Source: JAJCYL01 sp963664285 (GTDB lineage Bacteria > Bacteroidota > Bacteroidia > Cytophagales > Cyclobacteriaceae). Taken from it: a stretch of DNA of 64,000 nt. Both the position numbers and the translations under genes were made by a program. Positions 45,351-56,124 of this stretch are shown in pieces (the first letter of the stretch is position 1; every line of letters begins with the position of its first letter). The notes below the pieces were generated by a model that ran no database searches, was not told the origin of the DNA, and was given only the letters and a program-made list of their open reading frames with translations. The stretch spans positions 1-64,000 of the forward strand of contig CAXXNX010000073.1 in the NCBI GenBank assembly GCA_963664285.2. The letters are read 5' to 3'.

Positions 45351-45803
45351 TCACTTGGAACGCAATTTGTCAAGTAGTTGGTTCAGTTGCCTGGCCTCGT
45401 CTTCGTTTATACCTTGAATTTGGGATTCCCAGTCTTCCATTTTAACATCCAGTTCTTCCAGAAGTTTTAGCCCCTTTTCAGTTATAATTACATCTACAGC
45501 TCTACGATCATTCTTACATTGATTTCTTTCGACCAGTCCTTTTTTCTCCAGCTTGTCAACAATCCTTGATGCGTTTGACATTCTATCGAGCATTCTATCA
45601 ATAATCAAGTTTATAGTTGAGGGTTTGGGATATTGCCCCCTTAGTATTCTAAGAACGTTGTATTGAGGTTCCGTTAAACGATATGGCTTGAAAAGGCTTA
45701 GTTCTTTCTCATGAACCCAATTGTTTGTAAAAATGATATTTACAATCGCTTTATTGAACTCGCTTTTAAAAACTTTTTGTTTGATATCTTCAGACAGACC
45801 CAT
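45351..45803 (-). CDS. MarR-family transcriptional regulator
   Basis: 150 residues with the winged-helix layout: LTEPQYNVLRILRGQYPKP, then MLDRMSNASRIVDKLEKKGLVERN and the wing CKNDRRAVDVIITEKG. MarR proteins bind palindromic operators and release on ligand binding. It faces the preceding small gene convergently and lies divergent to the START-domain gene, which it may control. Confidence 0.9.
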   Translation of the reverse strand: MGLSEDIKQKVFKSEFNKAIVNIIFTNNWVHEKELSLFKPYRLTEPQYNVLRILRGQYPKPSTINLIIDRMLDRMSNASRIVDKLEKKGLVERNQCKNDRRAVDVIITEKGLKLLEELDVKMEDWESQIQGINEDEARQLNQLLDKLRSK

Positions 45804-45866
45804 TATATAACCTTAGACCTTAGGAATTACCAAAATGCCGGACCTTTCACAAATATACCACTGTAA

Positions 45867-46552
45867 TTGATGTATATACTTTTAATTTTACACCGTTTGT
45901 TCAATACTATGAGCTTAATATCCGGTGTTTTTGCATTTTTTTTAATTTGTTCAACTCCAAATTCCAATGGATGGAAACTTGAAAAGGACAAAAACGGAAT
46001 ACAAGTCTTTACCCGATTAACAAAAGGTCGGAAAATCAAAGAATTCAAAGCAGTCACCAGGATAAATGCCAGCTTGGCCAGTGTGGTGGCTCTAGTTCGA
46101 GATGCGGATGCTGCTCACGAATGGTACAATCACGTTAAGTCCGGGGAGCCCCTCAAGATTTTCAATGAAAAGAGTAGTATCGTTCACCTAATATTAGATT
46201 TTCCATTTCCTGCGGCTGACAGAGATTTTGTAGCCAAATTCGACTACTCACAAGATCCAAATACAAAGATTGTGACATCTCGGGTGGTGGGGATACCCGA
46301 TTACATCCCCAAAAAGGATAGTTTCATTAGAATCAGACACCTTGAAGGATCCTGGACCTTCACACCATTAGAGGAGGATTTGATTGAAGTCGAATACCAG
46401 TTTTATGCTGACCCCCCCCGGGGGGGGGTCTCCCAGTTTGGATTGTGAATATATTTATTGTGGACGATCCCTATAAGTCGTTGAAGCGGATGCAGGACTT
46501 TGTAAGAAGGGAGAAATATCAAAATGCATATATAGGCTTTATTCAAGAGTAG
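45867..46552 (+). pseudogene. START-domain protein, frameshifted at C8G9 tract
   Basis: Signal-like N-terminus, then a START/SRPBCC lipid-binding domain (WKLEKDKNGIQVFTR, HEWYNHVKSGEPLK, FPFPAADRDFVAKF). The frame ends after C8G9 (46412-46428) as VSQFGL. A shifted frame continues PVWIVNIFIVDDPYKSLKRM and FVRREKYQNAYIGFIQE to 46552, matching the expected C-terminal helix. A change of tract length would restore the gene; a sequencing error or slippage mutation are both possible. Confidence 0.75.
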
Positions 46553-46573
46553 TTACTGATTTTCCACTACTCT

Positions 46574-46870
46574 TCATAACAAATCGGTAGACTGTAGGAC
46601 CTTCTGCATGAGTCTTTCATTCGAATTCTTATTCTCATCAAGAAACTTATCAACGATGGTTAATGCCTCCTTGGACAGGTGTCCTGAGAATGTAGCATCT
46701 AACCAGTGCTTTGGGAAAAAGATATCACCTGTGAGTTGAATTTCTTCAAGCAGGTTCAGACTAGTGCGAAGGTTTGAAAGCAAATGCGATTTTAATAAAA
46801 AAAGAAATTTTATTGCATGTTTGGTATCTTCATTGAACTTGAAACCGGTTTTTGTTTTAATCGTATCCAT
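46574..46870 (-). CDS. Hypothetical helical protein (98 aa)
   Basis: Mostly helical, without signal peptide or membrane segment; contains KFLFLLKSHLLSNLRTSLNL. Start codon at 46870 with no neighbour in the same direction. No family recognised; a real gene is likely but not certain. Confidence 0.45.
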   Translation of the reverse strand: MDTIKTKTGFKFNEDTKHAIKFLFLLKSHLLSNLRTSLNLLEEIQLTGDIFFPKHWLDATFSGHLSKEALTIVDKFLDENKNSNERLMQKVLQSTDLL

Positions 46871-46900
46871 TTAAAATTGTCCTGCCGAGACATTAGACTA

Positions 46901-47417
46901 TGAATTGGAATACCATATTTCTCATACTGTGCAGCATTGGAGCAGTTCAAAGTTTTTTTATAGGTGGGTTTTTTGTGAGCTCACCAAAGCTAAGAAGCTG
47001 TCGAACTTACTCTTAGGACTTTTATTCATAGCAGTAGCAATTAGAGTAGCCAAATCGACATTGTGGCTCTTCTATAGCGATGTCTCCATGATCATCCTCA
47101 ATATAGGTTTCGGAGCACATCTGGCAATTGTTCCCCTTTTAATGCTATATGTACTTTCATCCAAAGCAAATTTTAAATGGGCATGGTATCATTTTTTTCA
47201 TTTCATACCATGTTTTGTTGTATTTGTTTTGTCCGGAACACTTTCAACTTCAAATTTCTGGTATGTTGGAGGATATTCAGCACTCTTATACCATTCAGTT
47301 ATTTATTTATTGACAACAATGTATTATTTGGCGGTTATTTTAAGACAGAACGATGTTCCGGCTGAAGCTAATACTTGGTTGAAAACGCTTTTCACTTCGG
47401 TAACTCTTTTTTGTATG
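46901..47417 (+). pseudogene. Membrane-linked regulator-like protein, N-terminal part only
   Basis: Translation from ATG 46901 gives NWNTIFLILCSIGAVQSFF, then a one-base loss near 46985 moves the frame to AKKLSNLLLGLLFIAVAIRV, with five or six hydrophobic segments. This layout (7TM-like sensor domain) is typical of Bacteroidota AraC-type regulators whose HTH lies C-terminal; that part is absent because IS30 copy 5 and unrelated IS1380 DNA follow. The AraC assignment is inference. Confidence 0.55.
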
Positions 47418-48527
47418 GCTGAGATCAACTAATAAGTGCAATTGAAGGATGAAAAAGCTTTTAAGGGCTTTTTCATCCTTCAAAAGCCTGAGCAGTGCAA
47501 TCTTTGGATTGCAAAATGTCAAAAAACTACACACATCTCAGTATTGATCAAAGGTATCAAATTGAAGCATTATTGAAAACAGGAGCTACTCAAAAGGAGA
47601 TTGCCTGTATCGTTCATTTTCACCCGTCTACGATCTCACGTGAGCTTAAGCGAAATGTGGGTTCAAGAGGTAGGGGAGCTGGTGTCTATCGAACAGCAAA
47701 TGCACAAAGGAGGACCAATCTTCGTCATCAAGAAAAGCCAAAAAGAGTGATTTTCACCAAACCCATGAAAGACTGGATAGTTAACCGGCTCCAAGAAGAT
47801 AGATGGAGTCCTGAATTGATCAGCCATCAGGGAAAGAAAACGAGAGAATGTCCACTTAGCCATGAATGGATTTACCAATGGATATGGGAATGTAAGCACA
47901 CCAACCACCAGGAGAACCAAGAATACAAACAACTATACACATATCTAAAACATGGCAAACGAAGGCGCAAACGAGGAAACAGAAAAGATCGTAGAGGTAT
48001 TATCCCGAATAGGGTATCAATTGAACAGCGACCCCAGATCATTAACAAAAGGGAACGATTGGGAGATATAGAAGTCGATTTAATGATGGGTAAAAACCAC
48101 AAAGGCTCTTTGTTGGTGATGACAGACCGAGCAAGTCTTTTTACCAGAATCAGAAAGATGCACAGTAAAAATGCCGATCAAATGGCCGAAGCTATTGTGG
48201 AGGAACTCTCTCAGGATAAACACAAACTGGAAACACTCACTTTTGATAATGATATGGCATTTTCTAAACATGAGTTGATTGCTCAATCCCTTGATGTGGA
48301 TGCCTATTTCACTCGTCCCTATACTAGTCAGGATAAAGGGACAGTTGAAAATAGGATTGGGGTAATCAGAAGGTTTTATCCTAAGAAAACAGATATTAGA
48401 TTTGTTACAGAGGAGCAAATCAAAGTTGTTGAAAACAAAATCAATGAACGCCCTGTTAGAAAATTTAATTACCTAAACGCAAAGCAAGTGCTACAAAGGA
48501 AAATTGCACTTATTACTTGAACTTACA
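47418..48527 (+). mobile_element. IS30-family element, copy 5 (no target duplication)
   Basis: 1110 bp, but left flank ATG and right flank AGC do not match. The left neighbour is a regulator gene and the right neighbour is IS1380 interior, so the copy sits at a recombination joint. Confidence 0.93.
47516..48520 (+). CDS. IS30 transposase (copy 5)
   Basis: Intact 334-residue transposase. It shares Val and His with the main group but His (TNHQEN) with copy 1, so it is intermediate, which agrees with an exchange between copies. Confidence 0.95.
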   Translation: MSKNYTHLSIDQRYQIEALLKTGATQKEIACIVHFHPSTISRELKRNVGSRGRGAGVYRTANAQRRTNLRHQEKPKRVIFTKPMKDWIVNRLQEDRWSPELISHQGKKTRECPLSHEWIYQWIWECKHTNHQENQEYKQLYTYLKHGKRRRKRGNRKDRRGIIPNRVSIEQRPQIINKRERLGDIEVDLMMGKNHKGSLLVMTDRASLFTRIRKMHSKNADQMAEAIVEELSQDKHKLETLTFDNDMAFSKHELIAQSLDVDAYFTRPYTSQDKGTVENRIGVIRRFYPKKTDIRFVTEEQIKVVENKINERPVRKFNYLNAKQVLQRKIALIT

Positions 48528-48780
48528 AGCTTTTAAATTTGATTTTTCAGCATCAGTGATTAGCTCAGACGGAGCGATATTGTTAAGTGAAAAAGTAGAG
48601 AGAAAGACTGGTCTATTAAAAAGCTTCGCCGCACTGATTCCTGACTATCGAAACCCCTTTTTTATCGAATACACTTATGAAGAAATGCTTCGCCAACGGG
48701 TGTTTTTAATGATGCAGGGCTATCAGGATTGCAATGACGAACAAAAACTCCGAGAGGATCCGGTGATCCGTAAAGTACTA

Positions 48781-50019
48781 GTATATAGTTTCCTATATAG
48801 TATATCAATAATAAAAGTTCTATCTTAGCGGTTGGACCAAAAATAGTGAACCCTATGCCATTTGAGAGTAAAAGAGCGAAAATATCATTTACGACAAAGG
48901 AACAGCAAACATTGGAGGTTATAAGTAAATCACGGGTTGAGGCCAAATCACGGGTTGAAACGAAAATGCTTCTTGGTTATTGGAAAGGGCAAAGCATCAA
49001 TTCGATAGCAAAACAACTTGGCACGAATCGGCCAAAGGTTGAAAGGACTGTTGATAGGGCAATAGGATACGGTATACTGACCTCTCTGAACGACCTTCCC
49101 AGAAAAGGGGCAACCCCAAAGATCACCAATGAGGCCAGGGCATGGTTTTTATCGATAGCTTGCACAAAACCAAAAGACTTGGGCATGGCCTCAGAATTTT
49201 GGACCTATAATGCATTGGCCAAGTATGTAAGGGGCAATTGCAAACAGGCGGGCCATCTTTCATTAGGCGAAATACAGAAAGGGACCGTTTCAAAGATACT
49301 GTCGAAAAGTGATGTAAAGCCCCACAAACTATCTTATTACCTAGAAAAGAAAGACCCTGACTTTGACCGAAAGATGTCCCAGGTATTGCATGTTTATAAA
49401 GAAGTGGCACTTTACAAAGCTAACAAACCGGAAGGATCAATGATTGCCATCTTGTCCTACGATGAAAAACCTGGAATGCAGGCGATAGAAAATACCGCCA
49501 CTGACCTAAGCCCCATAGCAGGCAAGCACCCAAATTGGGGCAGGGACCATGAATATAAAAGACACGGTACAGTTTCGTTGTTGGCATCAATCGACTTGAT
49601 TACCGGCAAGATATATGCACGGGTCGAGGATAGACATAGAAGTAGGGAATTTGTGGAATATTTGAAAGGGCTTGATGAACTCTACCCAGTCAGCTTTAAG
49701 ATCAAGATAATCTTAGATAATCATTCGGCCCATATTTCAAAAGAGACAAAAGCATTCCTGAAAACAGTGCCTAATAGGTTTGAATTTGTATTTACACCTG
49801 TACATGCTTCCTGGCTAAATCTTATTGAAGTCTTCTTTAGCAAAATGACCAGGAGCTTTTTAAGGGGGATCCGTGTAAAATCAAAGAAAGAGCTCAAAGA
49901 CCGGATATTGAAATACATTAATGAAATCAATGAAATGCCAACAATCTTTAAATGGAAGTGGAAAATGGAAGATTTAACTATCGCGTAATCATTGATATGT
50001 TAATTAAGAAACTTAATAC
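48781..50019 (+). mobile_element. IS630-family element
   Basis: 1239 bp with imperfect 30-odd-bp inverted repeats beginning GTATATAGTTTC and GTATTAAGTTTC. Flanking TA (48779-48780, 50020-50021) lies in a CTAG context, the known IS630 preference. It splits the IS1380 transposase. Confidence 0.88.
48855..49988 (+). CDS. IS630 transposase
   Basis: 377 residues from ATG 48855 (GTG 48846 also possible). An HTH (SINSIAKQLGTNRPKVERTV) precedes the DDE core: ILSYDEKPGMQA, KIILDNHSAHISKE and ASWLNLIEVFFSKMTR. Intact and single-copy here. Confidence 0.9.
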   Translation: MPFESKRAKISFTTKEQQTLEVISKSRVEAKSRVETKMLLGYWKGQSINSIAKQLGTNRPKVERTVDRAIGYGILTSLNDLPRKGATPKITNEARAWFLSIACTKPKDLGMASEFWTYNALAKYVRGNCKQAGHLSLGEIQKGTVSKILSKSDVKPHKLSYYLEKKDPDFDRKMSQVLHVYKEVALYKANKPEGSMIAILSYDEKPGMQAIENTATDLSPIAGKHPNWGRDHEYKRHGTVSLLASIDLITGKIYARVEDRHRSREFVEYLKGLDELYPVSFKIKIILDNHSAHISKETKAFLKTVPNRFEFVFTPVHASWLNLIEVFFSKMTRSFLRGIRVKSKKELKDRILKYINEINEMPTIFKWKWKMEDLTIA

Positions 50020-50478
50020 TAGATAGCGGATTATGTTCCCAGCCTACTTTAAGTCGATTTGAAAACAAGGCCGATCGGAGTCTGATCTACCAGATGAGTC
50101 AATGGTTTGTAGACCGTTATGTAGAGGAGTTGAAAGAGAAGACTGGTCAAATCATCATTGATGTAGATGGTACCGATGACCCTACTCATGGATCCCAACA
50201 ACTCAGTTTGTATAATGGCTATTATGGACAGACTATGTACCATGAGTTGTTCTTTAAGGACGGGAACACCGGTCAGGTCATTTTACCAGTACTAAACAAT
50301 TGTCACTCCAACAAATGGTTTGTGGCCTTATTGAAAAGGATTGTCATTAAAATCAGAAAAAAAACTGCCCTCAGTAAAAATCCTTATTCGAGCGGATATG
50401 GCTTTTCAGGAGCATCTTTTTATCGGATAGCTAAGCAGTTTGACCTTCAATTTTGTTTAGGTATTAGTAGATAATTGC

Positions 50479-51547
50479 AGCTAAGTTATAATTATAACAG
50501 CATTTGTTTAAATAGCTCATACAGATGATAGGCTTGTTCCGTTAATAGCATAGTCAGAAACCATTGTTTCAAAGTTGTCTTATTCGGTCAGCAAAGCATA
50601 CCAATTCAGGTAGTTTTGCAAATATTTGGAACTGACACCATTGCTCTGAATTCCTCAGCATAAGCGATACCAATTCAGGTAGTTTTGCAAATATTTGGAA
50701 CTGACACCATTGAATGTAAGAATGCTTCGCTAAGTTGAGTGTGAACATTGTTTACTTTTTGCAGATGGGTTTTATCATCTCTTCCAATGATCTTTGGCCA
50801 ATAGCGCTTTGTGCTTTATGGAGGGGTTGTCTTTGGCAAAAGCCTTATAAGAAGGGTGCTTATCTGTAATCAAGGTTGCACCGTAGGCCAACTTCCCATC
50901 CAAATGCCTTTGAAATTTCTTCTTTGCTCAGCCGTTTTGATCAACAGCTTTGACTTCTCCCCCTTAGTTCAATGTTACTACCTGGTGTGACCTCTTCCTT
51001 TCCCATATTCCGTATGAAATCGTTTCCCCTCTTTCCTTGCTGCCCTATCTAAATTTCGACTGCCCTTGTTGTTAAGTGCCAGTTCCAATTCATCACATTC
51101 TACTTCCGAGGATCCCAACAACTCAGTTTGTATAATGGCTATTATGGACAGACTATGTACCGATTTGTTTTGCTATCTTTTTTATCGGCATGCCCTGCTC
51201 CATGCAGCGCAGATAAGATTGCCATTTTGATTTAAGCTTGATGTCATACAAAGGTGTCCTGTTGTTTCACTGTACCATCTTTTACATTCATTGCACTGAT
51301 ACATCTGCACACCTGGTTTGTCTGCCCCTCTTATATACCTTCTCGCTTGTGCAATTTGGACAGGGTTTCTTCTTTCTTTTCTCTCAGAAAAAAACTGCCC
51401 TCAGTAATTCCTGCTCCTGGAGCAACTCATCCAACAAGCGGTTTGTGGAACTTATCAGGCAATTGTGCAAATAAATTTTTGATCTCTTGACTTGATATCA
51501 TATAGCGAAGATAATTGACCTTCAATGTGTTATTTAGGAACTTAGCC
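50479..51547 (-). mobile_element. IS1595-B copy 3, heavily corrupted
   Basis: Aligns along its length with IS1595-B but with many short deletions, duplications and patches of IS1380 sequence (for example 51112-51162). No usable frame survives. See findings for possible assembly error. Confidence 0.75.
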
Positions 51548-52538
51548 GTAGTAATGAAGTTTTAAAGACTTTTACCAAACAGACTATCATTGAAGTAAAA
51601 AAGGAATATGCTTCAAAAATCATCAAACATCAAGAGTTTGTTGGCCCGTTTACTTACCAGGCCAAAAGCTGGGATCGTTCTGAAAAGCTGTACGCCAAAG
51701 TGGAGTCTACCGGAAAAGGAATGAATGTCCGTTACTTTGTGAGCAACTTTGAAGCGATGACCGCTCAACAGATTTACTTTGATTTTTATGTCAAGCGAGG
51801 TGATGCCAGTGAAAATCGAATAAAGGAACTCAAAAACATGACTTATTCCGACCGGCTTTCCTGTCATCGCTACTGGGCCAATTTCATGCGTTTAATCATC
51901 GCTACCCTCTGTTATGAAATGTTCCGGCAGATTAAATTATTAATTGCCAAAACAAAACACCACTTTGCTAAACGATGGCAAGTGGACAATATCCGGCTTT
52001 ACCTGATGAAGGTTGGGGCGTGCCTGAAAGAAAGGAAAAGATCATTGACAATACAATTCTCAAGAGCCTTTAGGTATCAATACCTGCTGGGCGATTTGCT
52101 TACGGTGAACTGACCGATCAGTTAAACAGTTTGATTTAATCAAAAAAATGTTCTTCCATAAGAACACAATAGAGCTTTGACTGAAAATTGAAAAATTCTA
52201 ACAAAAAAACGCTCTAATGTCCTTTGAAATCCAGAAACCTGGTTGATCTTCAAATTAATACATACACTCCAATCAAAAATAGTTAGCAACCCATTATTAA
52301 TCCCAAAATTGGTGGCCTATGAATAATGCGGGTTAAGGACGGGATTACCGGTCACTGGTCATTTTACCAGTACTGCGTCCTGGCCATTGTCACTCCAACA
52401 AATGGCTTTGTTTTATTCAAAAGGATTGTCATCAAAAACAGAAAAAAAGCCCTCAGTAAAAATCCTTTATTCGAGCAGCATAGTGGCTTTTGAGGAGCAT
52501 CTTTTTATCGGATTGCTTCCAGTTTAACAGCAATTTTT

Positions 52539-53589
52539 TTAGGTATTAGTAATAATTGCAGCTAAGCTAATTATAACAGCATTTTGTTTAAATAGCTCAT
52601 ACAGATGATAGGCTTGATCCGTTAATAGCATAGTCAGAAACCATTGTTTCAAAGTTGTTTTACTCTCTCTTATTCGGTCAGCATAAGCATACCAATTCAG
52701 GTAGTTTTGCAAATATTTGGAACTGACACCATTGAATGGGCGTAAGAATGTCCTAAGTTGAGTGTGAACATTGTTTACTTTTTGCAGATGGATTGTTTTA
52801 TCATCTCTATCCACATGATCTTTGGCCAATAGCGCTTTGTGCTTTATGGAGGGGTTGTCTTTGGCAAAAGCCTTATAAGAAGGGTGCTTATCTGTAATCA
52901 AGGTTGCACCGTAGGCCAACTTCCCATCCAATGCCTTTGAAATTTCTTCTTTGCTCAGCCGTTTTGATGCAACAGCTTTAAGGTACTTCTCCCCCTTGCG
53001 TTCAACCGCTGTTACTACCTGGACAACTGTGACCTCTTCCTTTCCCATATTCCGTATGAAATCGTTTCCCCTCTTTCTTGCTGCCCTATCTAAATTTCGA
53101 CTGCCCTTGTTGTTAAGTGCCAGTTCCAATTCATCACATTCTACTTCCGAGGATAACTGTTCGGGAACAAACTCATTTAGTGAACTCCAATATCTTATGC
53201 CGCCAGTCGAAGCTTGTCTGGATGCTTATTCCGATTTGTTTTGCTATCTTTTTTATCGGCATGCCCTGCTCCATGCAGCGCAGATAAGATTGCCATTTTG
53301 ATTTAAGCTTGATGTCATACAAAGGTGTCCCTGTTGTTTCACTGTACCATCTTTTACATTCATTGCACTGATACATCTGCACACCTTTTTGTCTGCCCCT
53401 CTTATATACCTTCTCGCTTGTGCAATTTGGACAGGGTTTCTTCTTTCTTTTCTCTGCTATTTGTTGTTGAGCGGCAATCAATACTTTGCCTTGTAATTCC
53501 TGCTCCTGGAGCAACTCATCCAACAATTCGGTTTGGGAACTTATCGGCAATTGTGCAAATAAATTTTTGATCTCTTGACTTGATATCAT
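52539..53589 (-). pseudogene. IS1595-B transposase (copy 4), frameshifted
   Basis: Two frames, 53173-53589 and 52539-53129, cover the transposase. An extra C near 53187 separates them, after DWRHKIL. Otherwise nearly identical to copy 1, but the last residues differ because copy 4 ends differently. Confidence 0.85.
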
Positions 53590-53633
53590 ATAGCGAAGAT
53601 AATAATAATTGCTGTGTTATTTAGAACTTAGCC
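52560..53633 (-). mobile_element. IS1595-B copy 4
   Basis: 1074 bp, ends AGCTAAG and CTTAGCC, right-hand duplication GTAGTAAT as in copy 3. The left duplication is altered. It lies at the same IS1380 position as copy 3. Confidence 0.85.
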
Positions 53634-54422
53634 GTAGTAATGAAGTTTTAAAGACTTTTACCAAACAGACTATCATTGAAGTAAAAAAGGAATATGCTTC
53701 AAAAATCATCAAACATCAAGAGTTTGTTGGCCCGTTTACTTACCAGGCCAAAAGCTGGGATCGTTCTGAAAAGCTGTACGCCAAAGTGGAGTCTACCGGA
53801 AAAGGAATGAATGTCCGTTACTTTGTGAGCAACTTTGAAGCGATGACCGCTCAACAGATTTACTTTGATTTTTATGTCAAGCGAGGTGATGCCAGTGAAA
53901 ATCGAATAAAGGAACTCAAAAACATGACTTATTCCGACCGGCTTTCCTGTCATCGCTACTGGGCCAATTTCATGCGTTTAATCATCGCTACCCTCTGTTA
54001 TGAAATGTTCCGGCAGATTAAATTATTAATTGCCAAAACAAAACACCACTTTGCTAAACGATGGCAAGTGGACAATATCCGGCTTTACCTGATGAAGGTT
54101 GGGGCGTGCCTGAAAGAAAGGAAAAGATCATTGACAATACAATTCTCAAGAGCCTTTAGGTATCAATACCTGCTGGGCGATTTGCTTACGGTGAACTGAC
54201 CGATCAGTTAAACAGTTTAGTTTAATCAAAAAAATGTTCTTCCATAAGAACACAATAGAGCTTTGACTGAAAATTGAAAAATTCTAACAAAAAAACGCTC
54301 TAATGTCCTTTGAAATCCAGAAACCTGGTTGATCTTCAAATTAATACATACACTCCAATCAAAAATAGTTAGCAACCCATTATTAATCCCAAAATTGGTG
54401 GCCTATGAATAATGCGGGTTAA

Positions 54423-54792
54423 TAAGGATTAGGCACTGGCAGAAGTGCGTCCTGGCCAGGCTAAAACCCGGCTATTTTTATCAAAAACCATCAAAAACAA
54501 TGAATAAAAGCAAAGTCACCCTTTATTAGTCAGCAAGGTGAGTGATTTTTTCATTGTTCCATTTTAAGCAATATTTTAATACGACCTAAAACTCGCTGTT
54601 TTCTTAGAGACACTAATTAGTACGAATAATAACATAGAGAATATTTGGTGAAGGAAAAAATAATCATTATTTAAAAATTTTCCCATCCAAATTTATTTGA
54701 CATATCTAATTCAAATACTTTTATATGCTTATCCTGATATACTATTAGTTTATCCCTAATCATCTGATTCAAGTATTTTTGATTCTCCGAAC
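54423..54792. other. Intergenic region with a solo MITE-type end
   Basis: TGTTTTCTTAGAGACACT at 54599-54616 equals the right end of the two MITE-like repeats, but the sequence before it does not match their interior. The remainder has no ORF and shows only weak resemblance to IS1380 scraps near 54448. The last 100 bases should hold the sigma-gene promoter, which I could not place. Confidence 0.45.
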
Positions 54793-55652
54793 ATGAAAGA
54801 AACGATTTTAAAAAAGGATAAGCTTGCTCAAGAGTTCATGGCTTTTAATGGCCAATTGAAATCCTTTGTTTTGAGAATCACCGCGAACAAATCAGATACA
54901 GAGGATATTGTTCAGGATGCCTATATAAAAGCTGCCGAAAAGATTGAAACTTTCAAGGAGGAATCTTCTTTAAAAACCTGGGTCTTTTCCATCGCAGCAA
55001 ACCTGGCCAAAGACACCCTTCGTTCAAAAAAGCGATGGTCAGAGGATGTTTTGGACGTTTGCAAAGAAGCCGCTTTGGGGAATAAACCCTTCTTTCAGGA
55101 GGCGATGAACATTAGACAAACATCTCCGCAAGGAGATTTTGAGATAAAGGAGCACATTGCATTTTGCTTTACTTGTATTAGCAAAACATTACCTATTGAA
55201 CAGCAATTAAGTTTGCTGTTAAAAGAGGTGTACCAATTCAAAGTGGTGGAAATAGCTCAAATTCTTACCATTTCTGTAGCCATGATCAAACATCATATTC
55301 ATTCTGGAAGAACAAAATTGATGAAGATATTTGATGACAGGTGCTCTATTGTCAACAAAAAAGGAATGTGCCATCAGTGCACGGAGTTAAACGCTATTTT
55401 CAACCCTAAGCAAAACGCCCAAGCTGAACTAAATAAAATAAAATTGGCAATCTTTTCTGTTTCCTCGTTTGCGCCTTCGTTTGAGATGCACAAAGTCTCG
55501 AAAAGGAAAGGTTATTCGATTTAAGAGTCGAAATTGTTCGTGGGATTGAGCCATTCGAATCCAATGCTGCAGAATTGCAACTTCACCATTTGGAACATAA
55601 TCGTCAGGTAATGGAGAAATATCTGGAAAAACCAAAAAAAAATAGAGCATAA
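54793..55652 (+). pseudogene. ECF sigma factor interrupted by a 34-nt IS30 scrap
   Basis: Region 2 (DTEDIVQDAYIKAAEKIETF, LKTWVFSIAANLAKDTLRSK) and region 4 (VVEIAQILTISVAMIKHHIHSGRTKL) are clear. The C-terminal extension CSIVNKKGMCHQC..FNPKQN is typical of a Bacteroidota ECF subgroup. At 55450-55483 IS30 sequence intervenes, and the frame then ends at 55524 as KGYSI. Beyond it the original tail reads SLEKERLFDLRVEIVRGIEP in another frame to 55652. The sigma domains remain, so partial function is possible. Confidence 0.85.
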
Positions 55653-55705
55653 GCTATCATTTTAATCCTGTCAATCGTCTAAATAAAAATTTTAAACGAA
55701 TAATT

Positions 55706-56124
55706 ATGAATATTGAATTTGGACTAATTAATTGGCTTGCAGTGGTCGTATGCTTTATCGTTGGACAAGTATATTTAACCCTCTGGTTTTCAGTTTTTTT
55801 CGGTACCTCATGGGCTAGAGCATATGACCATACAAAATCCAAAACAGAGCATACTAAGGAGATCCCTGCTATACTTATGGGATTGGGGCCATTTGTACGT
55901 TTATTTTAATAATGGGTATTGCTATTTTACAATCTGCCTTAGGAATTAAAACCTTGACTGCTGGATTGGGAATGGCTACATTTATCAGCCTAACTTTCAT
56001 TTTGACTACTACCGTTCCAGGTTATGCATTTTTGAAGCGCTGGAATGCCTTAATATTAGCGGTCGGTAGTCAGGTAAGTTTGATTTTCATTCTATCAGTG
56101 ATATTAGCTCTATGGCAGAAGTGA
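55706..56124 (+). pseudogene. DUF1761 family membrane protein, frameshifted
   Basis: The first part has NWLAVVVCFIVGQVYLTLWFSVFFGTSW, the usual DUF1761 opening, and the second part three more hydrophobic segments. An extra base near 55895 ends the first frame as GPFVRLF; the other frame reads TFILIMGIAIL. DUF1761 proteins are four-helix membrane proteins often next to ECF sigma genes in this phylum. Function unknown. Confidence 0.7.

Larger units (their letters stand above)
48528..52332 (+). mobile_element. IS1380 copy D, 5' truncated and filled with IS630 and IS1595-B
   Basis: IS1380 pieces at 48528-48780, 50022-50478 and 51548-52332 are collinear with the intact element from about residue 16 of the transposase to the right end CGGG (52332). 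Several small deletions mark the middle piece. The right end abuts TTAA 52333-52336, followed by another IS1380 interior. Confidence 0.8.
52337..54418 (+). mobile_element. IS1380 copy E, partial, with IS1595-B inside
   Basis: Resumes at the internal GGACGGGA of IS1380 just after TTAA. 52337-52559 is degenerate and 53634-54418 is almost perfect to the right end CGGG, followed by TTAA (54419-54422). The transposase tail survives as 53634-54199 only. Confidence 0.75.

Noticed and set aside
50022..54418. CRISPR or tandem-repeat array in the repeat-rich block
   Set aside because: The repeats are whole or partial IS elements and not short regular units with spacers.
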